From the NCBI GenBank assembly GCA_937967505.1, contig CALCJM010000008.1, forward strand, positions 1 through 64,000: DNA of 64,000 nt. The letters are read 5' to 3'. The position numbers and the translations under genes were made by a program. This document shows, one piece after another, positions 1 through 9,415 of this stretch. The notes beneath the pieces are model-generated. The model had not been told where the DNA came from, made no database searches, and saw only the letters and a program-made list of their open reading frames with translations. The DNA comes from an uncultured Pirellulaceae bacterium. Its GTDB lineage: Bacteria; Planctomycetota; Planctomycetia; Pirellulales; Pirellulaceae. Positions within the stretch are counted from its first letter, which is position 1. Each line of letters opens with the position of its first letter.

Positions 1-2847
1 ACTGCCGCTGGTCAGATTATTAACCACGTTGAAATTAAAACCAAAATCAATATTATCGAGAGCTGAACTGCCATCGACTGCGGTGAAGTAGTTAGCGTGC
101 TGTATCGTTCGCAAGCTCTGGTTTCCACCATTAATATCGAATGTGTCCGATACTGCCGCATCCGCACCGCCAATTAAAAAACCGTCAGTGGCAGTAACAG
201 AAACCAAGTCCAGAAAAAAATCACTCGTGATGCCACCCGCACTGGAATACGTTTGCTGAGCCCACGCACTGGCGGCTGCGGTGCCGGGCAGTTCGATTGT
301 TTTTGAATCCACCGACACAAGGTACTCGTCTCCACTGTTCAGCCCTTCAAAGAAGTATTCCCCTTTGTGGTCGGTCGTCGTAAAGCTGACCGTCCTGAAT
401 CGACTTGGACCGCCATTGCCTCCAATTTTCTCAAAAAGTGTGACCCGCACATTTTCCAGCCCCGTATCATCCTCAATCGATCCATCGATATTGGTATCAT
501 GGGCGACTGTTCCACTGATGCCAACATCCCCATTGAGGCTGGGGTTGTTTACAATCAACTGGAAGTCAGACACGACGGTAGGTTGGCTCATTCCGTGAAC
601 CGTGGTAACCGATAGCTGGCCCGCCAAAGCTCCGACAAACCTGGCGGGTGCAGACAGACCGATTTCGCTGTCAACGTTTGCTGTGAAGTTAAAGTCTTCC
701 CCACCTGCATACGTATACAGAAGTGCCCCATCGGCAAACAATTGCGTTCCCGCAACCAACCCACCTATTGAAACACTTACCAAGGCGTCCTGACTGGTAC
801 CGTTGGAGACATTAACGGCCAAAGGGTAGATCACGGGCGAAATATTAAGGTCTGCGACGGACGAGCCATTGGTGCTGACCGACATAACCGATTGTTGTGT
901 CGCAACGCCAGAATCGGATTGATACACTGTCACCAATCGACCATTGCCCAATACTGCCAGGCTCAGGTCGGTTTGCTCACCCGCGTCTTCAGTATGCACG
1001 ATCACTGGCTCCCCCAATGAGGACAGTGACTCGCTCAATCGCGTGACTGAAACATCAAGCGGGTTTCCGGGAACCGAACGTTGAATTCCAATCAGCAGCG
1101 TGCCATCATCCAGTGCCTGAATGGTCGGGTCAGCGATCGCAGAGATTCCCTGCATAGGTCTTCGCACGTCTACAGCCCGCTGGTTTTGCAAAATACCAGA
1201 GGCGTCGAAAACAGCCACGTTGACCAAACGTCTGTTCCCGGGTGCTATGACGCGCGTTTGCCAGGTGGCAGCAAAACCATTATTTTTTATGGCGGTAATT
1301 TCAAATCCTGTGTCCGACAGAACCGAACCACCAATCTCAAATGGCTCCCGGATAACATTGCCGACAGGGTCAAATATTGCGCCACGTACTACATTCAAAC
1401 CGTTGCGGTCAACCCAGGCGACCAGCAACCTGCCGTCTTCCAATTCGATGATCCGGGGTTCTTCTTCCGGACTGGCAGTTGCTGCCCCATTGACCTGAAT
1501 TTCGACACTGCGACTGCCATCGGCATCAAACAACACCATTTGCAGGTCACGTTCACCAGCGGCAGATGAGTCCGCCTGAGACTGATAGACCACTGCAAAA
1601 CCACCATCAGATGTACCTACAATTGCTGGCTGAATCTGTTCGGTACCGATACTGGTGATGAGATCCACACTGTTGCCTGACGCCATCACCCCATCCAGTT
1701 CCACCCGGTCCCCACGCTCATCGAAGCGCTGAACGTTGATGTCTGCCTCAACACCATATCCGTGTTGCCATGCAATCACAAAACCACCATCAGCCAACGC
1801 AGCGACACTGGGCGACGAGGTTCCCCCCTGGCCGGGAGCGACGACAATTTCACCGCCCACAGGCAAGCCATCGTCGGTAAATCGTTGAGCCCTTACGGTG
1901 CGGATGTCAGGATCGGTTTCGTTTGTATTCCAAACGATCACATAGCCACCATCCTCCAAGGCGACGACATCACTTTCGCTACCTGAGCTGGTAAGTTCCA
2001 CGGGTGCATCAACGGGTCTGAATTCGTCCCCCAGAATGGCCACTCCATCGTCGGCAGTGCCCAAAACGGTCACTTGAACGAGATAATTATCCGGGGAACT
2101 TGCTACGCCACCTGCGATACGTTCGAAATTTAACGTCACGTTGCCGGAAAAATTCAGATCGGGAATGAAGATCACATCGCCCTCTATCAGGGCCTGCACG
2201 AGGATCTCGTCACCGATGGAAACCACATCACCGTTCTGATACAGGGTGCCGCCGGACGACGCAGCATTCAAGACGATCGTTTCTCCCGCAACTCCTGATG
2301 CACTGAGAGACGTATCCAGGATCTCCAGATAGTCACCCTCCTCCAATGTCGGATTGGAACCAACGCCCAGACTGACCTGGGTGACCTTGCCTGCGGCAAC
2401 AGGTGTGTCGGGAGTACGATGCAGCGATGACACCAAGGAAGCGTCGTCCGGGGTGGTCGCCAGATCTGGACTTTCTTCCACGCCTCCGGGCACTTCGTCT
2501 GTGATGGCGTTTGAGCCCGCATCTGGAGTTGGAATTGACACTGCCAACGGATGATCAGTCTCTGCCGACAAAACCTCCGGTGTAGCAACCGGCAACATCT
2601 CACTGGAGATCAAAGTGTCTAGGCGATCGAGAGTCAAACTTACGTTTGTCGCCGTCGCACCGTGTTCCAATTCAATCGCATTTTGGACTTCCGACGAATC
2701 AGCCGGCACCACGGCCAGATCAACCGGTAGCGGCACAGCGCTATATAACACCCGATCCTCAAGGGATTGAAGATTCAGTGTCTTTTCCCGCTCGCATTTC
2801 TTGAGCAAGGCTTCAAGGTATTCAGCGATGTTTTTAAGTCGACGCAT
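1..2847 (-). CDS. Giant LEPR-XLL-type surface/adhesin-like protein, C-terminal part outside window
   Basis: The frame is open from an ATG at 2847 to the left edge (949 codons), so the C-terminus is missing. Residues 29-37 read LEDRVLYSA, a variant of the LEPR-XLL motif found near the N-terminus of giant planctomycete surface proteins. A cadherin-like/tandem-95-type segment follows around residues 190-280. Then come at least six repeats spaced about 55-80 residues, each with a core like DGGFVIAW or DGRLLVAW (near residues 295, 355, 420, 470, 580, 640), which suggests a beta-propeller-like fold. Around residues 775-850 there is an SdrD-B/Cna-B-like beta domain starting at SGTVAHDTNIDG and containing KGEYFFEGL. 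No classical signal peptide is visible, as is usual for this family. Export and an adhesive or structural surface role are inferred. No convincing Shine-Dalgarno precedes the ATG. Confidence 0.8.
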   Translation of the reverse strand, partial: MRRLKNIAEYLEALLKKCEREKTLNLQSLEDRVLYSAVPLPVDLAVVPADSSEVQNAIELEHGATATNVSLTLDRLDTLISSEMLPVATPEVLSAETDHPLAVSIPTPDAGSNAITDEVPGGVEESPDLATTPDDASLVSSLHRTPDTPVAAGKVTQVSLGVGSNPTLEEGDYLEILDTSLSASGVAGETIVLNAASSGGTLYQNGDVVSIGDEILVQALIEGDVIFIPDLNFSGNVTLNFERIAGGVASSPDNYLVQVTVLGTADDGVAILGDEFRPVDAPVELTSSGSESDVVALEDGGYVIVWNTNETDPDIRTVRAQRFTDDGLPVGGEIVVAPGQGGTSSPSVAALADGGFVIAWQHGYGVEADINVQRFDERGDRVELDGVMASGNSVDLITSIGTEQIQPAIVGTSDGGFAVVYQSQADSSAAGERDLQMVLFDADGSRSVEIQVNGAATASPEEEPRIIELEDGRLLVAWVDRNGLNVVRGAIFDPVGNVIREPFEIGGSVLSDTGFEITAIKNNGFAATWQTRVIAPGNRRLVNVAVFDASGILQNQRAVDVRRPMQGISAIADPTIQALDDGTLLIGIQRSVPGNPLDVSVTRLSESLSSLGEPVIVHTEDAGEQTDLSLAVLGNGRLVTVYQSDSGVATQQSVMSVSTNGSSVADLNISPVIYPLAVNVSNGTSQDALVSVSIGGLVAGTQLFADGALLYTYAGGEDFNFTANVDSEIGLSAPARFVGALAGQLSVTTVHGMSQPTVVSDFQLIVNNPSLNGDVGISGTVAHDTNIDGSIEDDTGLENVRVTLFEKIGGNGGPSRFRTVSFTTTDHKGEYFFEGLNSGDEYLVSVDSKTIELPGTAAASAWAQQTYSSAGGITSDFFLDLVSVTATDGFLIGGADAAVSDTFDINGGNQSLRTIQHANYFTAVDGSSALDNIDFGFNFNVVNNLTSGS

Positions 2848-3098
2848 AGGTTCGATCGCGCAGCTTCTATTGAACAGCAGCTTGTAGTGGACAGGCAGTG
2901 TATTTTCGCGGCGACCGCTGTGCGGGTTTCCCCCAAGCCGTCCCGTCGAGCGCGCAAGAGAGCGCGTGAAAGCTTAGCTTTTAGATAAGCCCATGCGGGA
3001 AAATAGAATTGCGGTTACAAATTGAATGTCAGACCTGCGCCGACTGTGCCGAACATTCCGTTTCACCTGCCATCAGCCAGCCTGATCATTTACTTTTT

Positions 3099-5630
3099 TC
3101 ATCTTGCGGTGGCCGTTTCGCAGCTTTTGATCTCACTCTCGCGTCTGACCAATCCTGCCACGCTGATCAACGAGTGACGTGTTTCCCGGCACAATCCGAT
3201 CAACTCACCGGCAATTCTTGAGATGTCTTCTTCCGAATACCCTTCACTGACAGCCTCTTCAAGATCTATCGTGGCATCCACCAGTTCGTGAGCAAACACT
3301 TTGCTGGCCTGCGTTCGCAGAACTCGACTGGTCTCACGCAGCGCTCCCAAGTCTCCAGCTTCCAATGCCTGATAGACAACCTCAATATGACTGCCAATGG
3401 CAACCGCAGATCGCGGATCGACGCTCGTGGAAACTTCGGGCTGCGTGACTTCAGCACCATGGTCTTTCACATGTTGAACCAGACAGCGGACGATATCTTG
3501 GTCAAATTGCTCTGGGCTGCACTTTAATAACTCTGCCAGCGCTTCGGGAATCAGCATTCTTTCCCGATAGACGCGCCCGTTGACCAGCGTATCGAACACA
3601 TCACAGACATAGAGAATTCTTGACATCACAGGAATGTCAGCGCCAAAAACCGTTTGTCCCTTGCGGGCACTCGACCTAGAAAAACCGTAGTGCCGACATT
3701 TGAGGATCTGGAAAATTTCCGCCGAATCAATGGTGTTTTGCACAATCTGCAACCCAATTTCATCATGACGATTCATGATCTGCCATTCCTGCTTGGTGAG
3801 CGTATCCGTTTTGTACAAAACGGAATCCGGTACGCCTATCTTTCCTACATCATGCAGCAGTGCCGCGACCTCCAAACGATAGAGATCCTTTCGATCCAAA
3901 TAGCTTTTGCCAATTTCGACCGCCAGGTTCGCCACACGAATCGAGTGGTTGGCCGTTTCATGACATCGAAATGACAAAGACGACAGCAGACCAATCACGG
4001 CAGAATATTCCGCCTCAGACTTGATCTTTTCGATGACCACGTCACGGGCTTCTGCTTCCAGTTCGGATTCGGCAGGACACTGATCAAATCGTACCACGCG
4101 ATTTCGACCGCTGCGTTTGGCTGCGTAGAGTGCTTGGTCGGCCTGGTCCAGCAAGTGCTGTTGATCCATGGCCTTGAACTGGCGGTTGGAAAAACCAACA
4201 CTAATCGTGACAACTGTATCATCGACAGGGGACGACTCGATCGCTTCTCTGATCTTGTGCCCGACCGCCAACGCCTGTTCGAGTTCCAAGTCGCCAATCA
4301 ACACAATGAATTCTTCTCCGCCGTAACGACAGACAGTACCCAGATCCCCGACCGCGTCGCGGATCTTTTCAGCCACATGAATCAACACCTGGTCTCCGAA
4401 ACTATGTCCATGCGAATCATTAATCCCCTTAAAATGATCCACATCCAACATCAGTAGCGACAAGTCTTCCGGGGTCGACTGTTCCCACGTTTTATCGAAG
4501 ATATTGAAAAACTCACGTCGATTAAAGCATTTCGTCATTGGGTCATATGACGCCAGAAAGGTAAGCTGTTCGTTCTGTCGTTCGACCGTCTGAACGGTTT
4601 TCTCCAATGCATCACGCTGCGTTTCAATTTCGGTCACGTTATCGAAACTAATCAGAGCACCTCGACACGCCCCTTTGTTGGACAGAATGGGCGATGCATT
4701 CACCGAAAATCGGGAAACACCAGCCCGGGTTTTCAGGGCGACCAGTTGGCCGACGATGGCCTTTTTCGTTTCCAGACACTGATCCCACGCGAAACCCGGA
4801 AGCGTTTCGGCATCAGTCAGTTGCCAATCAAAGTCCTCCAGCTTTTTACCCACCAAGGTTTTGGGAGATAGCGGGTTCGCGCCCCGGCCCTGATTGATAA
4901 TATGACAGAACGCACCATTGGAATGTGCGACAACTCTATTGGGCTTCAGCAGCACAACACCCTCGGTCAGGGTATCCAGTGCCGAACGAACACGTTGAGG
5001 AATCCCGTCTGTAGGAGTCAGCGTACGAAATGCATTACTGAACAGCACCCAGCATGCCAGCGAAACGGTGGCAGACAGAAACAAAAGTGCGATCCAGCTT
5101 TTTTGGAAAAAACCATAGGTCGTTTCCGTTGGTGAATTTCTGAAATAGATATTCAGAGTCCCCCAAACCCGCCCATTTTTATGGATATCACATGACGCCA
5201 GTGTGCGACGCGCGAGATCTATCGACGATTGCGTTGCAGAATCCGCTGCGTTATTCGATTTGCTGGCAGTTTGCAGGAGTTTTTTTCCCTGGCGGCTGGC
5301 CACCGTGATCTGGTCAATGCTGTCGTTCAGCCGGAAACAGGTTTCAACCGTCTCTTTTAAACGCACCAAGTTTTTCCCCTTACCAACGACAGAACCGCGT
5401 ACCACCGACGAAAGAGCCGCCGCAACCGATTGCGTCGTGTGTAGTCGCGCGTCGCGTTCTAGGGTGTCGCCGTTGGGGAGCAGTTGTAGCTGTAGCGCAA
5501 TCCAAGCCATCACTCCGGCGAGAAGTCCGGTCGTGATCGCAAGGCGCGCAGCTGTACGTAAATGGGGCATTATTTTCCGTCGTCTGACAGGACGTCGAAG
5601 CCTGATAAATGAGTTTCTTCCCCGAAACAT
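3099..5630 (-). CDS. Membrane PAS-GGDEF-HD-GYP-like c-di-GMP signalling protein
   Basis: 843 residues. A transmembrane helix at about 28-48 and another at about 177-200 flank a periplasmic sensor region. A PAS-like domain (about 215-335) and a short coiled coil lead into a GGDEF domain whose GGEEF signature is at residues 437-441, so diguanylate cyclase activity is plausible. The C-terminal domain is HD-GYP-like: the HD pair is H593-D594 within LLHDVGKIG, followed by RHDEIGLQI and RILYVCDVFDTL. The HHExxDGxGYP motif is replaced by KCRHYGFSRSS (H647), so c-di-GMP phosphodiesterase activity is doubtful. A tail of about 100 residues follows. The gene is divergent from the TolC-like gene. An alternative start is the ATG at residue 21, just before the first membrane helix. 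Confidence 0.88.
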   Translation of the reverse strand: MFRGRNSFIRLRRPVRRRKIMPHLRTAARLAITTGLLAGVMAWIALQLQLLPNGDTLERDARLHTTQSVAAALSSVVRGSVVGKGKNLVRLKETVETCFRLNDSIDQITVASRQGKKLLQTASKSNNAADSATQSSIDLARRTLASCDIHKNGRVWGTLNIYFRNSPTETTYGFFQKSWIALLFLSATVSLACWVLFSNAFRTLTPTDGIPQRVRSALDTLTEGVVLLKPNRVVAHSNGAFCHIINQGRGANPLSPKTLVGKKLEDFDWQLTDAETLPGFAWDQCLETKKAIVGQLVALKTRAGVSRFSVNASPILSNKGACRGALISFDNVTEIETQRDALEKTVQTVERQNEQLTFLASYDPMTKCFNRREFFNIFDKTWEQSTPEDLSLLMLDVDHFKGINDSHGHSFGDQVLIHVAEKIRDAVGDLGTVCRYGGEEFIVLIGDLELEQALAVGHKIREAIESSPVDDTVVTISVGFSNRQFKAMDQQHLLDQADQALYAAKRSGRNRVVRFDQCPAESELEAEARDVVIEKIKSEAEYSAVIGLLSSLSFRCHETANHSIRVANLAVEIGKSYLDRKDLYRLEVAALLHDVGKIGVPDSVLYKTDTLTKQEWQIMNRHDEIGLQIVQNTIDSAEIFQILKCRHYGFSRSSARKGQTVFGADIPVMSRILYVCDVFDTLVNGRVYRERMLIPEALAELLKCSPEQFDQDIVRCLVQHVKDHGAEVTQPEVSTSVDPRSAVAIGSHIEVVYQALEAGDLGALRETSRVLRTQASKVFAHELVDATIDLEEAVSEGYSEEDISRIAGELIGLCRETRHSLISVAGLVRRESEIKSCETATAR

Positions 5631-5865
5631 AAGTTTCCATTAAAGCCAGACGGGACTGTAGCCAAGATTTCACCAAAAAAACTGATCGCCGCTCATCTGA
5701 CAGCAGCCGGGTATGCCCTGGGAAAGTTTGACGATTATTCCGATTACTCCACTGGACCACCAAAATTCCTTTGCGAATGCGGTTGAACGACTCCCGATGC
5801 TCCGATTAAACGGCGATGGTAAGTCTTGAGGGTTGTACTACCTTTTTGAATTGACGGAGTTACAC

Positions 5866-8800
5866 GTGCGCTTTTATCGTTCTACATTGCTGGCAGTACT
5901 GATGGCAGCCTCCACTTTAGGAGGTGTCAAAACTGTCGGGGCGCAGTCATTTGACTACCCCCAGAACAGCCAGTCGCTGTTTTCACGTTGGGCTGAAAAC
6001 CAAAAATCAACGACCACGATCTCCTCTCCGATTCAGCAGACTGCCCCCACTGCACCGGAGGGCAGATTTTCGTTGAAACGGCTGATCGGTGAGAAAACCG
6101 CGATCACTTCCGGCTTGGTCGAGCGGATCAAAGCTTTTGACAACAACAAAACGTTCGCGCTGGCCCCCCGTAACCGCAACGCCTCCCAAAACCAACAAAC
6201 CGCTTGGGCACAACCCGCAGGGCGCGAGCAAATAGAGCGATCGATTTTGGAGGTCGTCGAAGAGCAACCTGAAATTGATACCAACCTGCCTCGGTATCAA
6301 TTGGACGCCCCCACTCCGATCCCCGGCAACGCTCGTCCCTTTGCTCCATCACAACAAACGTGGAATCGCGGACCGCAAACCGCAAACGCACCGCAGGCAA
6401 CCAGTCAGACAAACTCAAACCCGGTTGCCCCCAACCAGACACGCTCAAACCAAGGTATTGGTGTTGGCAACCACCGTACCGCAGCACACCCGCTGTCCAT
6501 TAACGATGCTAAACAACGTGCCGACCAGATGTCCACGACACAAGCGATGCTACAGCGGCAACAGATGCGTGAAGGAACAGTCCCCCGCAACATGAGTGCT
6601 ACAGCACCAAAACGGATTGACCAAAATTCCTTCGCAAGCGAATTCAACAAAGCCTACCGGTACATCAATGCCTCCGGCCCAAACAACACCGCCTCGACGG
6701 ACCAACCTGCCGCGCGCGTGGCACAACAGTTCGGCCAACCAGCCGTCAGAAGCAACTCCATCCGGGCCTTCAACACTTCACATCGCACCACTGATCCTGC
6801 CACATCAAGCAGTGCCGATGCCGATTTTGAACTTATCCGCGACGACGATGTCAGTAACCTCGACTTGGAATCTTTTCCACCGGATGATTCCGGTGAAATC
6901 GCACCCGGAGAATTCACCCTTCCCGATTTGAACGCTCCCGCACCTCACGAGGCTCCGTCATCGTTCGCGCCACCAGAGAAAATGACGTTTGACATTCCTG
7001 CAGATGTGCTGCCTGCCGAACCGGACGAAGACGAAACGCCCCCGACCCAACCAGACGCGCTGCCTGATCTAATACCAGACGCGCTGCCAGAAATGGCGTC
7101 CGACGCACTACCCGTGCTCCCACCAGAGGCACCTGCACACACACAGAACATACGTCCCGAGCCCCCCTCAACAAACGCAAACAAGCAGTTCGCACCAGTT
7201 GAAACAGCGCAGACGTGGACACCGCCAGTGGTTTCCGGAAATCCGGTTCCAATGATGACGCCGCAAACGAATACTCCAGTGCTTCCGACGGTGATGGATT
7301 CATCGGATGACCAGGTCGCGTGGTGGAAAAATTTGGTGGCCAAACCACTTCACCCGGAAAACAATACGCGTCCCGTCGATACCAACGGACTGGTTTTGGA
7401 AGCGTTACGCAGTTCCCCCCGCATTAAAGCCGTCAGCAAAACGCCACTGATTCGCGAATTACAAGTGGTTGAAGCGGATGCCGATTTTGACCCCGTGACG
7501 TTCCTGCAATCCCAGTTCCAGGATCGCGTCGATCCTGTCGGCAACACGCTGACAACCGGCGGCGAGCCTTTCCTGAAGGACAATATTTTAACTTCCGAGG
7601 CGGGCATTCGCAGGCGGCTTCGCAACGGTGCCGACTATCGCCTCTCACAACGCATTGGTTTCCAGAACAGCAATTCCAACTTTTTTACCCCCCAGGACCA
7701 GGGGACCGCAACGCTTGCCCTGAACGTTACACAACCGCTGCTGCGTGGCCGTGGGCAATACGTCAATCAAGCCCAGATTTTGATCGCTCAATCTGCCGGC
7801 GGCGCCGCATGGGATACTTTTAAGGCCGACCTTCAAGAAGAACTCGAAGGCATGGTCACGTCTTACTGGGATCTTTACCTGCAACGCAGCATCTATCTGC
7901 AAAAGAAACGCAACGTGCAACGCGGTCAGGTGATGCTGGATCGACTTAAAGGTCGCCAAGGCCTTGATTCACTGCCCGCGCAGATCGCACGCGCCCAATC
8001 AGCGGTCCTGACGCGTCGGACAGAACTGGCAAACGCTTTCCGCGACGTACGCAACGCCGAAACAGAAATCCGCCGACGTATCGCCGATAAAAATTGGCAG
8101 GCCAGCCAGTCGATCGAATTATTGCCGGCCGAAATACCATTCGCCCAGGCGACTGACTTGGAGCTTGAGCAGGTGGTTTACGCCGCTCTGGAGAACCGGC
8201 CCGAAATCTCCGAAGTCATTCGCCGTATTCGCGTTGCGGGCGTGCAACGCGACGTCTCGGTCAACGAACTGTTGCCTCAACTTTCACTGTTGATGGGTGC
8301 TTACGTCAGCAGTCTGCGAGGCGATACGGGCATCCTGAACGCTTTTCAGGATCAGTTTGGTCAAGTCAAACCGGGTTACAGCGTCGGGCTGGAATTTGAG
8401 TTGCCGTATCGCAACCGCGCCGCTCGCAGTCGCCTGCAACAGCGCAACCTACAGTTCAAACGTCTGCAAAACGAACTGGAAAGCGTAATACAAAACGTCA
8501 TCGCGGAATCTCAGGTTGCCACACGGCAGGTCAGTTCTGCCTATGAAACACTCAACGCGGCCAAAGCTGCTGTCGTGGCCGCACGGGCTGACCTGACTCA
8601 GAACGAAAAACGGTGGGAGTCGTTTGCACTGATCGAGGGCGATCTTGCCGACGGACAGTCGCCGACAACCGTGTTAGACCAATTGCTTGACTCGCAGGAG
8701 CGTCTGTCACAGGCGGAAAACGTCTATGCTCAGGCAGAGCAGGAGTTAAAAGTTGCCGAGGTTTCGCTGCAACGAATTATGGGGACACTATTAATACACC

Positions 8801-9195
8801 AGCAGGTTGATTTCAGTCGCACGGTAAAGTGCGACACGCCATCGATTCACATTAACAAACGCGATAGTCAATCCCAGAGAGTTTTCGACGACTACCCGGC
8901 ACAGCAACCGTTGGTCCCAACACAGGCGATCCACCACGCTGCTCCTCACATGGGTACGAGTGCCGTTGAAAATGCTCCTAGCTTTCGACAGACGAAGACG
9001 GGGCACGTTGATTTCAGTCAGATAACCCCCGGGCAAATGGCGACCGAACCAAACCGGCACAACCGGGTATCCCACGCCGATTGGTCTCGTCAGGCATGGC
9101 CTGCCCCCACCACCCCCCAACCCCAAGTGCAACCGACAGGCTACCCGTCACAACACACTACCCAACAGGCTGATTTTGGATACCCGGCAAAGTGA
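5866..9195 (+). CDS. TolC-family outer membrane efflux protein with long low-complexity N- and C-terminal extensions
   Basis: The chosen GTG at 5866 has a GGAG six bases upstream and starts a signal peptide ending near VGAQS; a TTG at 5833 in the same frame has no such support. Residues of about 30-490 are low-complexity, rich in Pro, Gln, Asn and Thr, with acidic DALP-type repeats near 390-420. The outer membrane factor domain spans about 500-975: helical, with the usual internal duplication, and with LVLEALRSSPRI, VTQPLLRGRG, ENRPEI and GLEFELPYRNR. A further tail of about 130 residues is His/Gln/Pro-rich. Such channels form the trimeric outer-membrane exit of RND, ABC or type I exporters; no partner lies beside it here. 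Ordinary TolC proteins are 430-500 residues, so more than half of this protein is extension. Confidence 0.85.
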   Translation: MRFYRSTLLAVLMAASTLGGVKTVGAQSFDYPQNSQSLFSRWAENQKSTTTISSPIQQTAPTAPEGRFSLKRLIGEKTAITSGLVERIKAFDNNKTFALAPRNRNASQNQQTAWAQPAGREQIERSILEVVEEQPEIDTNLPRYQLDAPTPIPGNARPFAPSQQTWNRGPQTANAPQATSQTNSNPVAPNQTRSNQGIGVGNHRTAAHPLSINDAKQRADQMSTTQAMLQRQQMREGTVPRNMSATAPKRIDQNSFASEFNKAYRYINASGPNNTASTDQPAARVAQQFGQPAVRSNSIRAFNTSHRTTDPATSSSADADFELIRDDDVSNLDLESFPPDDSGEIAPGEFTLPDLNAPAPHEAPSSFAPPEKMTFDIPADVLPAEPDEDETPPTQPDALPDLIPDALPEMASDALPVLPPEAPAHTQNIRPEPPSTNANKQFAPVETAQTWTPPVVSGNPVPMMTPQTNTPVLPTVMDSSDDQVAWWKNLVAKPLHPENNTRPVDTNGLVLEALRSSPRIKAVSKTPLIRELQVVEADADFDPVTFLQSQFQDRVDPVGNTLTTGGEPFLKDNILTSEAGIRRRLRNGADYRLSQRIGFQNSNSNFFTPQDQGTATLALNVTQPLLRGRGQYVNQAQILIAQSAGGAAWDTFKADLQEELEGMVTSYWDLYLQRSIYLQKKRNVQRGQVMLDRLKGRQGLDSLPAQIARAQSAVLTRRTELANAFRDVRNAETEIRRRIADKNWQASQSIELLPAEIPFAQATDLELEQVVYAALENRPEISEVIRRIRVAGVQRDVSVNELLPQLSLLMGAYVSSLRGDTGILNAFQDQFGQVKPGYSVGLEFELPYRNRAARSRLQQRNLQFKRLQNELESVIQNVIAESQVATRQVSSAYETLNAAKAAVVAARADLTQNEKRWESFALIEGDLADGQSPTTVLDQLLDSQERLSQAENVYAQAEQELKVAEVSLQRIMGTLLIHQQVDFSRTVKCDTPSIHINKRDSQSQRVFDDYPAQQPLVPTQAIHHAAPHMGTSAVENAPSFRQTKTGHVDFSQITPGQMATEPNRHNRVSHADWSRQAWPAPTTPQPQVQPTGYPSQHTTQQADFGYPAK

Positions 9196-9274
9196 CGCTA
9201 CGCAGGGGTAGCCCCTGTGGCAAATCACCGGCAACGGGCACTCCGCCAAGCATCAGTAGTATTAGGTGACAGGC

Positions 9275-9341
9275 AGTTAGGAATTTACTACCCGTTGGCG
9301 ACGCGGCCAGCGTCTGGGCGAAGCTGGGAGCATCGCCAACG
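9275..9341. repeat. Dispersed palindromic repeat, copy A (degenerate, truncated)
   Basis: This is a 49-bp imperfect palindrome (arms CGTTGGCGA at 9293-9301 and TCGCCAACG at 9333-9341) preceded by GCAGTTAGGAATTTACTA. It is the reverse complement of the copies near 31.4 and 40.6 kb with several substitutions, and lacks the arm carrying GGCGATTGGCAGTT. It sits between the 3' ends of two convergent genes and could fold in RNA from either side. Confidence 0.75.
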
Positions 9342-9415
9342 TCGCACCATTGGATCTTCAAGATACGAAACAACGGGTTCGTCATTTGAGAAAATCAAAA
9401 TTGGAACGTCAAGGA

